DNA of 64,000 nucleotides from Caldimonas brevitalea (GCF_001017435.1 NZ_CP011371.1:2232001-2296000); one strand, 5' to 3'. Shown: positions 45,714 through 56,204, counted from the stretch's first letter. Translations and numbers: made by a program. The notes: a model not told the origin generated them from the sequence alone.

Positions 45714-46022
45714 TCAGATGGCCAGCTCTTCGAGGCTTTTGCCCGAGGCCAGCGCCTGTTCCACCCATTTCGGCTGGCGCCCGCGGCCGGTCCAGGTTTC
45801 ACCTGTCGCACCGTTGCGATACTTGGGCGCCACCTTGCTGCCCTTGGTCGTGCTGACCTTGCCGCCGCCCGTCTTGCCGCCCAAGTCTGCCACCGTCAGG
45901 CCGTATTGGGCCATCAGGGACCGGATCTGGGCGATCGCATCGGCCAGCTCTTGCTTGCGGGCGCTCTCGATTTTCTTTTCGAGGTCGGCTTTCTGGGCGA
46001 GAAGTTCCTGGTAAGTGGCCAT
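45714..46022 (-). CDS. H-NS family nucleoid protein (Bph type)
   Basis: A 102-residue histone-like protein that binds AT-rich DNA and silences genes. It has an N-terminal coiled coil for dimerisation (MATYQELLAQKADLEKKIES, about 1-40), a Lys/Gly linker, and the C-terminal DNA-binding motif YRNGATGETWTGRGRQPKWV. Its size and composition are those of the short H-NS proteins common in Burkholderiales. The ATG at 46022 lies downstream of a clear promoter; the frame open further upstream would run through that promoter. No strong ribosome binding site is visible. Confidence 0.94.
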   Translation of the reverse strand: MATYQELLAQKADLEKKIESARKQELADAIAQIRSLMAQYGLTVADLGGKTGGGKVSTTKGSKVAPKYRNGATGETWTGRGRQPKWVEQALASGKSLEELAI

Positions 46023-46072
46023 TTTTGAATATGCTCGCAAAAGGTTGAAAGGGGGGTCAATCAGCGGCGATG

Positions 46073-46101
46073 ATAATAGCCGCTGAGTTGGAAACATGCA
46101 A
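46073..46101 (-). promoter_or_regulatory. Promoter of the H-NS gene
   Basis: On the minus strand TTGCAT (46101-46096) and TATTAT (46078-46073) are separated by 17 bp. The expected start is about 45 nt before the ATG. Confidence 0.7.
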
Positions 46102-46306
46102 CCGCGGCACGCCGGGGGGTGGCTGGAGAGAATCGCGTCTATTCCGCAGGGCGGCGGCCCTTTATCGTCGAGCGCCGACTGTACTGGCTTGCGTCGCGTC
46201 TGCACGTATTGGCCGCCCGCGGCGACCGACAACGTAGGCGTCCATCAGAGGCGACGTAAAGGCGTTTGGTCTGGCCTTCCCTGTCACTTTTCTTATCGGC
46301 AGACGC

Positions 46307-46342
46307 AAAAACACCCGCGGCCGAGGGGCACGCGGGTGTTTT
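46307..46342 (-). terminator. Terminator after the iron-binding protein gene
   Basis: AAAACACCCGCG (46308-46319) pairs over 12 bp with CGCGGGTGTTTT (46331-46342), with an 11-nt loop. On the minus strand the hairpin ends in a T-run. It lies 19 bp past the stop codon. Confidence 0.92.
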
Positions 46343-46361
46343 CAGGGGAGCCGGCGGGTGC

Positions 46362-47405
46362 TTACTTGAAGCCCACGCGGTCGAGAAGTTGTTGCACCTT
46401 GCCTTGGTTGGCGCCCGCCACCGAAATGGGGATCAACTCGCTCTTGAACGACCCGAGGGCCTCGAGCGCCGGGTTGCTGAGCTTCGTTGACTTGACGGCA
46501 GCGTACTCGTTGTTACCATTGGCAAAATAGTTTTGCGCCTCGTCGCTCGAAAGGTACTCCAGGAACTGCACCGCCAGTTCGCGGTTCTTGGCGTTTTTCG
46601 CAACCGCGCCGCCGGCGATGTTCACATGCGCGCCCCAGCTTTGCTGGTTGGGGAACACCACCGCGACCTTTTCCACCACCTCGCGGTCTTCCGGCTTGCT
46701 CGAGCGCATCATGCGGGCGACGTAATAGGTGTTGGTGAGCGCGACCTTGCATTCACCGCTGGCGACGGCCTTGATCTGGTCGGTATCACCGCCTTTGGGG
46801 TCGCGCGCCATGTTCGCGACGACACCTTTCGCCCAAGCTTCGGTTTTCTCGGGGCCGAGATGTTCCATCAGCGACCCGATGAGCGACAGGTTGTAAGGGT
46901 GAGATCCCGATCGTGTGCAAACCTTGCCCTTGTTTTTAGGGTCGGCCAGTTCTTCATACGTGTCGACATCGTCCTTTTTGACGCTGGCCTTGTTGTAAAC
47001 GATGACCCGGGCGCGGGTCGAGAAACCGAACCACTGCGGGCCCTGGCCCTTGTCTTCACCGCGCAGCGTCGTCGGAATACGCTCGTCGAGTACCTTCGAG
47101 CGGATCGGCTGGAACAGCCCGTCCTGCTCGGCACGCCACAGCCTGGACGCGTCGACCAGCAGGATCACGTCGGCGGGGCTGGCGCTGCCTTCGCTCTTCA
47201 GTCGCGCCAGGATGCCGGCGTCATCGGCGTCGACCCGGTTGATCTTGATACCGGTCGCCTTGGTGAAGTTGTTGTACAGCGCCTCATCGGTCTGGTAGTG
47301 CCGGGCCGAGTAGAGGTTGATGACCTTGTCCTGTGCAGCGGCCGGCAGGTGCAGGCCGGCAACGAGGGCCAAAAGGGTCAGCGGGGCGGCGTGGCGTCGC
47401 AACAT
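46362..47405 (-). CDS. Periplasmic Fe(3+)-binding protein of an ABC transporter (FbpA/FutA-like)
   Basis: A 347-residue ferric-iron binding protein. The signal peptide is clear (LTLLALVAGLHLPAAAQ) and the mature part begins DKVINLYSARHYQTDEALYN, with the Tyr-rich iron site in ALTNTYYVARMM. Such proteins hand iron to an FbpB/FbpC permease, but no permease or ATPase gene adjoins it and its own terminator shows it is a single-gene unit here. GGAAGGAGC precedes the ATG. The promoter overlaps a perfect Fur-like palindrome, so iron-repressed expression is likely. Confidence 0.94.
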   Translation of the reverse strand: MLRRHAAPLTLLALVAGLHLPAAAQDKVINLYSARHYQTDEALYNNFTKATGIKINRVDADDAGILARLKSEGSASPADVILLVDASRLWRAEQDGLFQPIRSKVLDERIPTTLRGEDKGQGPQWFGFSTRARVIVYNKASVKKDDVDTYEELADPKNKGKVCTRSGSHPYNLSLIGSLMEHLGPEKTEAWAKGVVANMARDPKGGDTDQIKAVASGECKVALTNTYYVARMMRSSKPEDREVVEKVAVVFPNQQSWGAHVNIAGGAVAKNAKNRELAVQFLEYLSSDEAQNYFANGNNEYAAVKSTKLSNPALEALGSFKSELIPISVAGANQGKVQQLLDRVGFK

Positions 47406-47434
47406 GGGTAAATGCTCCTTCCAGATGATGGCTT

Positions 47435-47464
47435 ATTCTAAGCGCGAACAAGAATGATTCTTAA
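47435..47464 (-). promoter_or_regulatory. Fur-like palindrome overlapping the iron-binding protein promoter
   Basis: AAGAAT-G-ATTCTT (47450-47462) is a perfect 6-1-6 inverted repeat, the geometry of the Fur core (GATAATnATTATC). It covers the probable -35 TTAAGA (47464-47459) of a minus-strand promoter whose -10 is TAGAAT (47440-47435), about 30 nt before the ATG. Confidence 0.7.
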
Positions 47465-47536
47465 AACCGAGATTTGCCAGCCGCATGCGAGAAGTGTGAC
47501 TTCTGTCGCTTGCCGGGTCCGGCGCTCGGGACCAAG

Positions 47537-48037
47537 ATGCCGCCCGTGAAATTCCGCACGTTCGTCACGTTAGAAGCGTCCCATGCCGGCCCTGCCGGGG
47601 GCGTCGCCGCGCCATTGGTGCGCCGCGGTCCGCGTGCGTTGCTGGTGGCATGCGAAACCAGCGACGCACTCTATCTACGCAGCCGGCTGAGCCTGTACCG
47701 CATCGGCGTCCATGAGGCGTGGACGGCGACACAGGCAGTGGAGCATTGCGCCGAGCATTCGGTGCACGTGGCGTTCGTCGATGCGGAGGTGGTCGGCGCG
47801 CCCTTGCTGGCCTTGTGCCGGCAGCTGCGCCGCAAGCACCCGTGCCGGCCGACGCCGCGCCTGGTGCTGCTGGCGAGCACCGAACAGCGTCGCGCCTTTG
47901 GCTTGCGCAGCCTGCTGGCCGGCGCATCGTGGCTGATGAAGCCGCTGCACCCGCGCGACCTCGATCAGCAAATCATCCGCCACGTCGGGCTGGATCACCT
48001 GGCGCCGGAAGAGCGGCCGACGTCGTTGTTCATTTGA
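47537..48037 (+). CDS. Receiver-like (degenerate CheY-type) protein
   Basis: A 166-residue protein whose residues 34-150 look like a stand-alone response-regulator receiver. The possible phosphoacceptor is D82 in HVAFVDAEVVGAPL, and the conserved Lys is K135 in SWLMKPLHPRDLDQQI. The N-terminal acidic pair is missing: the strand reads ALLVACETSDALY. So phosphorylation is uncertain and it may be a pseudo-receiver. There is no output domain. It is divergent from the iron-binding protein gene. A start 21 codons upstream is possible but Cys-rich and unlikely. Confidence 0.7.
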   Translation: MPPVKFRTFVTLEASHAGPAGGVAAPLVRRGPRALLVACETSDALYLRSRLSLYRIGVHEAWTATQAVEHCAEHSVHVAFVDAEVVGAPLLALCRQLRRKHPCRPTPRLVLLASTEQRRAFGLRSLLAGASWLMKPLHPRDLDQQIIRHVGLDHLAPEERPTSLFI

Positions 48038-48164
48038 CCCGCGTGCGGCCCGCAGGTCAGGTGCCGGCGAGCGCCGACACCGGGACAGGGTGAGGTCAAC
48101 ACGTTTGCTGCCGCGCGGCGTGTGGCCGTGCCCGCCACCCGGGTTGCGCGACCAAGCCGCCCGC

Positions 48165-48437
48165 TCAGGCCGACGGCGGCACGTAGCCGGCCGGCTGCTC
48201 CGCCCCTTCACCGAAGAAATACCGTTCCATCTGGCGCGCCAAGTACTGGCGTGCACGCTGGTCGGCAAGGTTCAAACGGTTCTCGTTGACCAGCATGGTC
48301 TGGTGTTTGAGCCAGCCCTGCCAGGCTTCCTTGCTGACGTTTTCGTAGATGCGCTTGCCCAGTTCGCCCGGATAGGTCGGGAAATCGAGGCCTTCGGCTT
48401 CCTTCTTCAGATAAACGCAGTTGACGATGCGGGCCAT
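48165..48437 (-). CDS. yggX: Fe(2+)-trafficking / oxidative damage protection protein YggX
   Basis: A 90-residue cytosolic protein that protects FeS proteins and may traffic ferrous iron. [20 protein letters not shown] with Cys7, [18 protein letters not shown] and [14 protein letters not shown] are family hallmarks. AAAAGGAG lies at good spacing from the ATG. It follows argA on the same strand by 53 bp, an order typical of Burkholderiales. Confidence 0.96.
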   Translation of the reverse strand: MARIVNCVYLKKEAEGLDFPTYPGELGKRIYENVSKEAWQGWLKHQTMLVNENRLNLADQRARQYLARQMERYFFGEGAEQPAGYVPPSA

Positions 48438-48490
48438 GGGGACTCCTTTTGATATCGATCTCGTGGGGGTGAGGGGAACGGCGCGGCGGA

Positions 48491-49840
<1,350 letters not shown>

Positions 49841-49925
49841 CAGCGAGGTACTTCAGGGGTGGTCGGCACGCCGACAGGCGGCGGGGCAAGGCTTTGAAAT
49901 AATGTCGGATTTTGCACGAAGGCCC

Positions 49926-52900
49926 ATGAGCTTTACGCCGCCCGCACCGGCGCCCGCACGGCAGGCGCGGAGATCTTCCGCCCCCGCTGCCAACCCGGTG
50001 CCGCCGATCCAGTTCCCCGAGTCCTTGCCCGTGTCCGCCCGGCGCGACGAGATCGCGCGCGCGATCGAGCAGCACCAGGTGGTGATCGTCTGCGGCGAAA
50101 CCGGCTCGGGCAAGACCACCCAGCTGCCCAAGATCGCGCTGGCCATGGGCCGCGGCCGCGGCGCCGGGGGGCAGGGGCTGATCGGCCACACCCAACCGCG
50201 CCGCATTGCCGCGTCCAGTGTCGCCAAGCGCATCGCGCAAGAGCTGAATTCGCCGCTGGGCGAGCACGTCGGCTTCAAGGTGCGCTTCCAGGACCGGCTG
50301 TCGCCGGGCGCCTCGGTCAAGCTGATGACCGACGGCATCCTGTTGGCCGAGACCCAGACCGACCCGCTGCTCAAGGCCTACGACACGCTCATCATCGACG
50401 AGGCGCACGAACGGTCGCTCAACATCGATTTTTTGCTCGGCTACCTGAAACAGCTGCTGCCGCGCCGCCCCGACCTGAAGATCATCGTCACCTCGGCGAC
50501 CATCGATGCCGAGCGCTTCGCCCGCCATTTCGAGAGCATCCACGGGCCGGCACCGGTGATCTTCGTGTCCGGCCGGCTCTACCCGGTCGAGCAGCGCTGG
50601 CGCCCGTTCGAGGAAAGCCGCGACTACGACCTCAACCATGCGATCGCCGACGCGGTGGATGAGCTGTGGCGCGAGGGCTCGGGCGACGTGCTGGTGTTTT
50701 TGCCCGGCGAGCGCGAGATCCGCGACGCGGCCGAGCATTTGCGCCGTCACCACCCGCCGGGGGTCGAGATCCTGCCCCTGTTCGCCCGTCTGAGCCAGCA
50801 AGAGCAGGACCGGGTGTTCGAGACCGGCGGCGCACGGCGCATCGTGCTGGCCACCAACGTCGCCGAAACCTCGCTGACGGTGCCCGGCATCCGCTACGTG
50901 GTCGACACCGGCCACGCCCGGGTCAAGCGCTACAGCTATCGCAACAAGGTCGAGCAGCTGCAGGTGGAGCCGGTCAGCCAGGCGGCGGCCAACCAGCGCG
51001 CCGGTCGTTGCGGCCGGGTCGCCAACGGCATCTGCATCCGGCTCTACGATGAGCAGGACTACACCTCGCGGCCGCCGTTCAGCGACCCTGAAATCCTGCG
51101 CTCGTCGCTGGCCGGCGTGATATTGCGGATGAAGTCGCTGAACCTGGGCAGCGTCGAGGACTTCCCCTTCATCGAGCCACCGCCGCGGCGCGCCATCGCC
51201 GACGGCTACCAGCTGCTGGCCGAGCTGAACGCGGTCGACGAGCAGAACGAGTTGACCGCCATCGGCCGCGAGCTGGCCAAGCTGCCGCTCGACCCGCGGG
51301 TGGGGCGGATGATCCTCGAGGCGCGCGAGCGCCAGTCCCTCGCCGAAGTGCTGGTGATCGCCAGCGCGCTGAGCGTGCAGGACGTGCGCGACCGGCCGAT
51401 GGAGCAGCAGCAGGCCGCCGACGAGAAGCACAAGAAGTTCGACGACGAAAAGTCGGAGTTCATGGGCTATCTCAAGCTGTGGAAATGGCTGGACGAAGCC
51501 CGCGGCGGGCACCGCGCTGCAGCCGCTCAGGGCACCGCGGCGCCGGCGGCCGAGACGCACAAGCTGTCCAGCCGCAAGTACGAACAGCTGCTGCGCGACA
51601 ACTTCGTCTCGCCGCGCCGGGTGCGCGAGTGGCGCGACATCTATTCGCAGCTGCACACGGTGGTGGCGGAGCATGGCTGGCGTCTCAACACCACGCCGGC
51701 CACTTACGAGCAAGTGCATCTGGCGATGCTGTCCGGCCTGCTCGGCAACGTCGGCCTGAAGAGCGACGAGGACGAGTGGTACCTCGGCGCGCGCGGCATC
51801 AAGTTCTGGCGCCACCCCGGCGCCCACCTCTCGAAGAAGCCGGGGCGTTGGATCATCGCGGCCGAACTGGTCGAGACCACGCGGCTGTTCGGCCGCGGCA
51901 TCGCCGCCATCCAGCCGGAATGGATCCCCTGGATCGCCGGGCATTTGCTGAAGAAGCAGCTGCTGGAACCGCACTGGGAGAAAAAGCCGGCCGAGGTCAC
52001 CGCGCTGGAGAAGGCCACGCTGTACGGCCTGGTGGTCTACCACAACCGGCGCGTCAACTTCGGCAAGGTCGACCCGGTGGCCGCGCGCGAGATCTTCATC
52101 CGCGAGGCGCTCGTCAACGGCGAGTGGGACACCCGGCTGCCCTTCCTGGCGCACAACCAGAAGCTGGTGCGCCAGGTGGAGGAGCTCGAGCACAAGTCGC
52201 GCCGGCAGGATGTGCTGGTCGACGACGAGCTGATCTACGCCTTCTACGACCAGCAGCTGCCGGCCGACGTCAACAGCGGGCACGGCTTCGAGCGCTGGTA
52301 CCGAGAGGAGAGCAAGCGCAACCCCAAGCTGCTGATGCTCACGCGCGACGAGCTGATGCGCCACGAGGCCGCCGGCGTCACCACGGCGGCCTTCCCCAAG
52401 ACCATCCGGCTCGGCGGTGTGGACTGCAGCGCGACCTATCTGCACGACCCGGGTGACCCGAAGGACGGCGTGACGGTCACGGTGCCGATCTATGCGTTGA
52501 ACCAGGTCAGCGACGAGCGCTGCGAATGGCTGGTGCCCGGCATGCTCAAGGACAAGGTGCTGGCGCTGCTGAAGAGCCTGCACCAGAAGCCGCGGGCGCG
52601 CCTGGTGCCCTTGCCCGACTACGCCGAGGCCTTTCTGGCGCAAGCACCGTTCGGCCACGGCAGTTTGCTCGAGGTGCTGTTGAAAGCGGTGCGCGACAAA
52701 ACCCAGCTCGACGTCAAGCGGGCCGACTTCAAGCTCGAAACGCTGCAGCCTCACTTGTTCATGAATTTCCGCGTGGTGGACGAGCATGGGCGCCAGCTCG
52801 GCATGGGCCGCAACCTGTCGGTGCTGAAGGCCGAGCTGGGCTCGCAGGCGCGCAGTGCGTTCCAGGCCCTGGCCGCGCTGAAGCTGGGGCCGTCGTCTGG

Positions 52901-53861
52901 CAGCGAGGATGCCGAAGGCGCTGAAACCCGCGCTCCTGCACCGGCGGCGCCCCGAGGCGTGCGGGTCAAGGCGGACGCAACGCCGACCGGCGAGACGACA
53001 CCGGCGGCCGCCGCGGCCAAGTACACCGGCTGGACCTTCGGCGAACTGCCCGAGTTGATGGAGGTGAAGCGCGGCCCGCAAAGCCTGATCGGCTTTCCGG
53101 CGTTGATCGACAAAGCCAGCCACGTCGAGATCGAGGTGTTCGACGAGCCGGATGTCGCGGCCGCCAAACATCGCACCGGACTGCGGCGCCTGGTGGCGCT
53201 GCAGATCAAGGAGCCGCTCAAATACCTCGAGAAAAACCTGCCCGATCTGCAGAAGATGGCGGTGGCCTACATGAGCCTGGGCACGGCCGAGGAACTGCGC
53301 GACCAGATCATCGACGTCGCGCTCGACCGGGCCTTTTTGCTCGACCCGCTGCCGCACGACGAATGGAGTTTCAAGGCCCGCATCGAGGAAGGGCGGGGAC
53401 GCCTCAACCTGATCGCGCAGGAGGTGGCCCGCCTGGCGGGCGGCATCCTGGTGGAATACCAGGCCACGTTGCGCAAGCTGAAGGACGCCAGGCCGCCGAA
53501 GGAGGTGGGCGACGATGTGCAGGCCCAGCTGCAGCGCCTGATGCCCAAGCGTTTCGTCGCGCTCACGCCTTACGCACAGCTGCAGCATTTCGTGCGCTAC
53601 CTGAAGGGCATCCAGATGCGGCTGGACAAGCTGCGAGGCGACCCGGCGCGGGACACGCAACGGCTGGCCGAACTGCGGCCGCTGGAGCAGCGCTACGTGC
53701 GCGCGTTGGCCGACCGCAAGGGCGCGCACGACGCGCGACTGGACGAGTTCCGCTGGCTGCTCGAAGAGCTGCGCATCAGCCTGTTCGCCCAGGAACTGCG
53801 AACCCCGCAACCGGTGTCCGTCAAGCGGCTGGAAAAGAGCTGGAGCCAGCTGTCGGCGTGA
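49926..53861 (+). CDS. hrpA: ATP-dependent RNA helicase HrpA
   Basis: A 1311-residue DEAH-box helicase that acts on mRNA and ribosomes in other bacteria. It has Walker A GETGSGKTT (57-65), DEAH (158-161), SATID, QRAGRCGR, a helicase-associated winged-helix/ratchet region, an OB-fold, and the long C-terminal HrpA-specific domain (DUF3418). The Ala/Pro-rich segment near residue 1000 (APAAPRGVRVKADATPTGET) is a variable insert. The ATG at 49926 (MSFTPPAPAPA) is preferred; one eight codons upstream overlaps a possible -10 (AATAAT, 49898-49903). Confidence 0.96.
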   Translation: MSFTPPAPAPARQARRSSAPAANPVPPIQFPESLPVSARRDEIARAIEQHQVVIVCGETGSGKTTQLPKIALAMGRGRGAGGQGLIGHTQPRRIAASSVAKRIAQELNSPLGEHVGFKVRFQDRLSPGASVKLMTDGILLAETQTDPLLKAYDTLIIDEAHERSLNIDFLLGYLKQLLPRRPDLKIIVTSATIDAERFARHFESIHGPAPVIFVSGRLYPVEQRWRPFEESRDYDLNHAIADAVDELWREGSGDVLVFLPGEREIRDAAEHLRRHHPPGVEILPLFARLSQQEQDRVFETGGARRIVLATNVAETSLTVPGIRYVVDTGHARVKRYSYRNKVEQLQVEPVSQAAANQRAGRCGRVANGICIRLYDEQDYTSRPPFSDPEILRSSLAGVILRMKSLNLGSVEDFPFIEPPPRRAIADGYQLLAELNAVDEQNELTAIGRELAKLPLDPRVGRMILEARERQSLAEVLVIASALSVQDVRDRPMEQQQAADEKHKKFDDEKSEFMGYLKLWKWLDEARGGHRAAAAQGTAAPAAETHKLSSRKYEQLLRDNFVSPRRVREWRDIYSQLHTVVAEHGWRLNTTPATYEQVHLAMLSGLLGNVGLKSDEDEWYLGARGIKFWRHPGAHLSKKPGRWIIAAELVETTRLFGRGIAAIQPEWIPWIAGHLLKKQLLEPHWEKKPAEVTALEKATLYGLVVYHNRRVNFGKVDPVAAREIFIREALVNGEWDTRLPFLAHNQKLVRQVEELEHKSRRQDVLVDDELIYAFYDQQLPADVNSGHGFERWYREESKRNPKLLMLTRDELMRHEAAGVTTAAFPKTIRLGGVDCSATYLHDPGDPKDGVTVTVPIYALNQVSDERCEWLVPGMLKDKVLALLKSLHQKPRARLVPLPDYAEAFLAQAPFGHGSLLEVLLKAVRDKTQLDVKRADFKLETLQPHLFMNFRVVDEHGRQLGMGRNLSVLKAELGSQARSAFQALAALKLGPSSGSEDAEGAETRAPAPAAPRGVRVKADATPTGETTPAAAAAKYTGWTFGELPELMEVKRGPQSLIGFPALIDKASHVEIEVFDEPDVAAAKHRTGLRRLVALQIKEPLKYLEKNLPDLQKMAVAYMSLGTAEELRDQIIDVALDRAFLLDPLPHDEWSFKARIEEGRGRLNLIAQEVARLAGGILVEYQATLRKLKDARPPKEVGDDVQAQLQRLMPKRFVALTPYAQLQHFVRYLKGIQMRLDKLRGDPARDTQRLAELRPLEQRYVRALADRKGAHDARLDEFRWLLEELRISLFAQELRTPQPVSVKRLEKSWSQLSA

Positions 53862-53938
53862 CCGCCCGCGGCCGCCTTCGGCTCGTTGTCTTTTCATCAG
53901 GGTAAACCCGGAGCGGCGCGCCCATCTCCGTTCCTAAA

Positions 53939-53959
53939 ATTAATTCAACTTGAATTAAT
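53939..53959. promoter_or_regulatory. Palindromic operator of the ROK regulator gene
   Basis: ATTAATTCAA-C-TTGAATTAAT is a perfect 10-1-10 inverted repeat, and AT-rich in a GC-rich genome. It lies 14 nt before the GTG start, and a -10-like TAAAAT (53935-53940) overlaps its left end. The position suggests autorepression and control of the following kinase genes. Confidence 0.8.
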
Positions 53960-53972
53960 TAATAGGACCGGC

Positions 53973-55211
53973 GTGAACGCTCGACCTGGCCGCGGCACCC
54001 GCTCGGTCCATCTGCGGCAGTACAACGAACGTATGCTGCTGCAGCGCTTGCGTCGGGCCGGGGTCGCTTCCAAGGCCGACCTGGCGCGCTGGGCCCAGCT
54101 GACCCACACCGCAGTGGGCAGCATCGTGCAGGCGCTCGAGGAGGCGGGGCTCGTCGAGAGCGTCGGCCGTCGGCAGGACGGGCAGCGGGGCCAGCCCGCC
54201 GGCCTGTACCGTCTCAATCCCGACGGCGCTTTCGGCGTCGGCGTGCGGCTCGACCGCACCAGCATCGAGACCGTGCTGGTCGACCTGTCCGGCAAGATCT
54301 TGGCGCGGCAAGCGCACGACCGGTTGCTGCCGCATCCCGACCAGGCGCTCGACATCGTGCGCCGTGACGTCGCCTCGGTGCTCGACCTGCTGGGCCCCGC
54401 CGAGCGCGGGCGCCTCGCCGGCGTCGGGCTGGCACAGCCCTATCACCTGGGCAGCTGGCTGCGTGAGCTTGACCTGCAGGGCGACTTCCGGATCTGGAAC
54501 GAAGTCGATTTCGGCACGGCACTGTCGCGGGCTGTACGGCTGCCGGTGTTCAAGGAAAACGATGGCACCGCCGCCGGCATCGCCGAGCTGTTCTTCGGCG
54601 CCGGTCGGGCCATCGATGATTTCCTGTACCTCTTCATCGGCCCGGCCATCGGCGGTGCCGCCGTGGTCGACGGCGAGGCCTTGCGAGGCCATACGGGCAA
54701 CGCGGCCGACGTCGCGATGCTCCCGGTGCCGCCCAGCCGGCTGGCCTCGGCGCCGCGCACCGAGCTAGCCTGGGACGTGCTGCTCACGCGCGCCTCGCTG
54801 AACGCGCTGACCCGCCATCTGCGCTACCACGGCGTGCGGGTGGCAGGGCGTGCCGACCTGGCAGCGTGTTTCGAGCGCGGCGATGCCGCGGCGCTCGAGT
54901 GGCTCGACGACAGTGTCGACGCCCTGGTGCCGGCGCTGCGCTCGGCCCTCGCGGTGCTCGACGTGCCGGTGTGTGTGATCGATGCCGACGTCGACGGCGG
55001 CCTGATCGACGCGCTGATATCGCGCCTCGAAGCCGGCTTGCGGGCCATCGCGCCGGAGTCCTGCCTCACGCCCCGGCTGCAGCGCGGCAGCTTCGGTGCC
55101 GACGCCGGCGCCTTGGGCGCGGCCAGCCTGCCGATGTTCTTCAACTTCTCGCCGCGTGCCGATGTGTTGCGCGGCCATGGGCCCAAATCCCCGGAGGTCG
55201 CGGACGCCTGA
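53973..55211 (+). CDS. ROK-family transcriptional regulator
   Basis: A 412-residue NagC/XylR/Mlc-type regulator. The N-terminal winged helix (about 10-75) contains RAGVASKADLARWAQLTHTAV and IVQALEEAGLV. The rest is a sugar-kinase-like ROK fold with GVGVRLDRTSIETVLVDLSG, ENDGTAAGIAELFFGAG and FIGPAIGGAAVVDG. The zinc motif CxCGxxGC found in many ROK proteins is absent, so effector binding may differ. The start is a GTG with AGGA upstream, right behind a perfect palindrome. The downstream PfkB kinase and xylulokinase genes are its probable targets, and a pentose, hexulose or polyol its probable effector. Confidence 0.92.
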   Translation: MNARPGRGTRSVHLRQYNERMLLQRLRRAGVASKADLARWAQLTHTAVGSIVQALEEAGLVESVGRRQDGQRGQPAGLYRLNPDGAFGVGVRLDRTSIETVLVDLSGKILARQAHDRLLPHPDQALDIVRRDVASVLDLLGPAERGRLAGVGLAQPYHLGSWLRELDLQGDFRIWNEVDFGTALSRAVRLPVFKENDGTAAGIAELFFGAGRAIDDFLYLFIGPAIGGAAVVDGEALRGHTGNAADVAMLPVPPSRLASAPRTELAWDVLLTRASLNALTRHLRYHGVRVAGRADLAACFERGDAAALEWLDDSVDALVPALRSALAVLDVPVCVIDADVDGGLIDALISRLEAGLRAIAPESCLTPRLQRGSFGADAGALGAASLPMFFNFSPRADVLRGHGPKSPEVADA

Positions 55212-55274
55212 GGTGCCTTCGGCGTTGCGCTGATCCCTTACATCAGCATCAAATCGTTCTCATAGGAGCCTTTC

Positions 55275-56204
55275 ATGTTCGTGGTGTGTGGCGAAGCCTT
55301 GATGGACGTTTACAGCGAGCAGCGCACGGCCGCGGGCCTGCTGCTCGACGCTCGGGTGGGCGGCTCGCCCTTCAACGTCGCCGTGGGCCTTGCGCGGCTC
55401 GGGCGCGAGGTCGCCTTTCTGGGCGGTATGTCCACCGATGCCTTCGGCGAACGTCTGCTGCAAGCGCTGGCCGAGGAGGGCGTATCGACCTCCCGGGTGG
55501 TGCGCTCTGATGCGCCGACCACCCTCAGCGTGGTCGGCCTCAACGCCCAGGGTGTGCCGCAGTACGCCTTTCATGGCCATGGCGCTGCGGACCGTCAGCT
55601 GATGCCCGGCAGCCTGCCTTCGCTGCCTGCCGACACCCGGGTGCTGCAGTTCGGCTCGTATGCGATGGTGGTGGAGCCGGTCGGCAGCACACTGCGCTCG
55701 CTCGCCGCGCGCGAGCGGCAGCGCTGCGTCGTGGCCTACGACCCCAACGTGCGGCTCAATGTCGAGCCCGACATCGCACGTTGGCAGGCCGTGGTCGACG
55801 ACATGCTCGCGTCGACCCACCTGCTGAAGATCAGCGACGAAGACCTCGGCTTGCTCTACCCCGGCGCGTCGGCGGACCAGCTGGCCAGCCGCTGGCTCGC
55901 TGCCGGCGTGCGTCTCGTCATCGTCACGAGGGGCGCCGAGGGTTGCCAGGCCTGGACCCGGGGCGACCAGGTGAGCGAGGCCGCGCCACGGGTGGAGGTG
56001 GTCGACACCGTCGGGGCCGGCGACACCTTCCAGGCCGCCTTGCTGACCTGGCTCGACGAGCAGGGCTTGCTGTCGCCGCAAGGACTCGACGCGCTGACGG
56101 CGGACCAGTTGCGGGGTGCGCTGACCTTCGCTGGGCGTGCGGCGGCGATCACCTGCGGTCGCCGCGGCGCCGACCTGCCGCGTCGCGAGGAGGTGACCGG
56201 ATGA
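55275..56204 (+). CDS. PfkB-family carbohydrate kinase (fructokinase-like)
   Basis: A 309-residue ribokinase/PfkB-fold sugar kinase that phosphorylates a sugar with ATP. The N-terminal signature GGSPFNVAVGLARLG and the C-terminal anion-hole/catalytic motif DTVGAGDTFQA (from residue 244) are intact. Fructokinase is the best guess given the CGEALMDVY start and the neighbouring xylulokinase, as in polyol operons. AGGAGCC precedes the ATG. Its stop overlaps the xylB start as ATGA. Confidence 0.9.
   Translation: MFVVCGEALMDVYSEQRTAAGLLLDARVGGSPFNVAVGLARLGREVAFLGGMSTDAFGERLLQALAEEGVSTSRVVRSDAPTTLSVVGLNAQGVPQYAFHGHGAADRQLMPGSLPSLPADTRVLQFGSYAMVVEPVGSTLRSLAARERQRCVVAYDPNVRLNVEPDIARWQAVVDDMLASTHLLKISDEDLGLLYPGASADQLASRWLAAGVRLVIVTRGAEGCQAWTRGDQVSEAAPRVEVVDTVGAGDTFQAALLTWLDEQGLLSPQGLDALTADQLRGALTFAGRAAAITCGRRGADLPRREEVTG

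Larger units (their letters stand above)
46023..46361. other. Intergenic region between the H-NS and iron-binding protein genes (339 bp)
   Basis: It holds the H-NS promoter (46073-46101) and the terminator of the iron-binding protein gene (46307-46342). Nothing else could be recognised in the roughly 200 bp between them. Confidence 0.7.

Noticed and set aside
48446..48464. FNR box upstream of yggX (TTGATATCGATCTC)
   Set aside because: Only one half-site is good, and no promoter with suitable spacing is evident between it and the ATG.
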